Origin: an uncultured Terriglobales bacterium
GTDB taxonomy: Bacteria; Acidobacteriota; Terriglobia; Terriglobales; Acidobacteriaceae
Length of the DNA: 15,015 nt
Reading direction: 5' to 3'
Assembly (NCBI GenBank): GCA_955652845.1
Contig: CATPBY010000410.1
Location: 1-15,015, forward strand
Numbering within the stretch: position 1 is the first letter of the stretch; each line of letters opens with the position of its first letter. A model generated the notes under the pieces. It did no database searches. It saw only the letters and a program-made list of their open reading frames with translations, and was not told the DNA's origin. A program made the position numbers and the translations under genes. Below are positions 14,519-15,015 of this stretch, one piece after another.

Positions 14519-15015
14519 ATGGGAAATTTCATTCTCGGAGTCATTGTTGCTTTGCTGATCCTGGCCGTCGGCGGGCTGGTATTTGCCTTCCTCGGCTTCG
14601 TGCCCACCAATGCCGATTCCACCCCTCCGCGCTGGGAGCACCGCATCGCTAACAGCGCCCTGGATGCCGCCATGGAACGGCATGCCCCCCGCCTGACCAA
14701 CCCCATTCCCCCCACCGACGACAATCTCATCGAAGGCATGAAGATTTACACCATGAACTGCGCCGTCTGCCACGGGGCACTCGACAATAAGCCCAGTCCG
14801 CTGGAGAAATCGTTCTATCCGCCGCCCCCGCAGATCGTCCTCAATCCCCTCGATGATCCGGAGTGGCATATCTACTACGCGATTCGCACCGGTATCCGCT
14901 ATACCGGCATGCCAGCATGGAACAAGGCCTTGACCGAACAGGATATGTGGAAAGTGACGGCCTTTCTCTCCCGCATCGAAAAGCTGCCCCCCGGGGTGCA
15001 GGAGTACTGGAAGAA
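14519..15015 (+). CDS. Membrane-anchored c-type cytochrome (3' end cut by window)
   Basis: A partial gene, 165 codons to the window edge. Residues 4-27 form one hydrophobic segment (FILGVIVALLILAVGGLVFA) that acts as an uncleaved anchor or signal, placing the rest outside the cytoplasmic membrane. A single heme c motif CAVCH lies at 81-85 with the axial His85; TGMPAW (129-134) supplies the likely axial Met131, as in class I cytochromes c. The helix QDMWKVTAFLSRIEKLP is the usual C-terminal helix of the fold. The start is secure: GGAGG four bases upstream of the ATG at 14519. It should carry electrons in a respiratory chain; the partner is unknown. Why it follows E1 beta is not clear from the window. 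Confidence 0.88.
   Translation, partial: MGNFILGVIVALLILAVGGLVFAFLGFVPTNADSTPPRWEHRIANSALDAAMERHAPRLTNPIPPTDDNLIEGMKIYTMNCAVCHGALDNKPSPLEKSFYPPPPQIVLNPLDDPEWHIYYAIRTGIRYTGMPAWNKALTEQDMWKVTAFLSRIEKLPPGVQEYWK

Overview
The window looks like part of an Acidobacteriota chromosome (Terriglobia/Koribacter-like); this is inferred from gene content, not from a database match. The pointers are a 1047-residue TonB-dependent receptor with an N-terminal carboxypeptidase-regulatory-like domain (an Oar-like type greatly expanded in that phylum), a small secreted Cys-rich protein of a style I associate with the same phylum, moderately GC-rich coding DNA, and a heteromeric 2-oxo acid dehydrogenase E1 next to lpdA and lipB.

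Left part (1-5440) is read leftward. From right to left it holds cytidylate kinase (cmk), a secreted Cys-rich protein of unknown function, the large outer-membrane receptor, and ribosomal protein S21 (rpsU). rpsU most likely starts at a TTG codon and is followed by a clear intrinsic terminator. The leaders in front of the receptor and of rpsU contain inverted repeats close to the translation start.

Middle part (5441-8855): a small membrane protein of unknown function is read rightward and meets, almost end to end, a leftward pair: nicotinate phosphoribosyltransferase (pncB, NAD salvage) and an exported eight-repeat PQQ-type beta-propeller.

Right part (8856-15015) is read rightward and forms a 2-oxo acid dehydrogenase / lipoate cluster: lpdA (E3), lipB (octanoyltransferase that starts lipoylation of E2), E1 alpha, E1 beta, a DUF2007-type small protein and a membrane-anchored c-type cytochrome cut by the window end. 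No E2 gene is present in the window. Between E1 alpha and E1 beta, on the opposite strand, sits a complete Phd/YefM-RelE type II toxin-antitoxin pair with a convincing extended -10 promoter overlapped by three evenly spaced GTAC boxes. LipB carries an in-frame, palindrome-rich insertion close before its catalytic lysine.

Most genes are housekeeping. I see no CRISPR array, tRNA, rRNA, transposase or phage gene. The observations most worth checking are the toxin-antitoxin insertion that splits the E1 genes, the palindromic insertion in lipB, the structured leaders of rpsU and of the receptor, and the secreted Cys-rich orphan.
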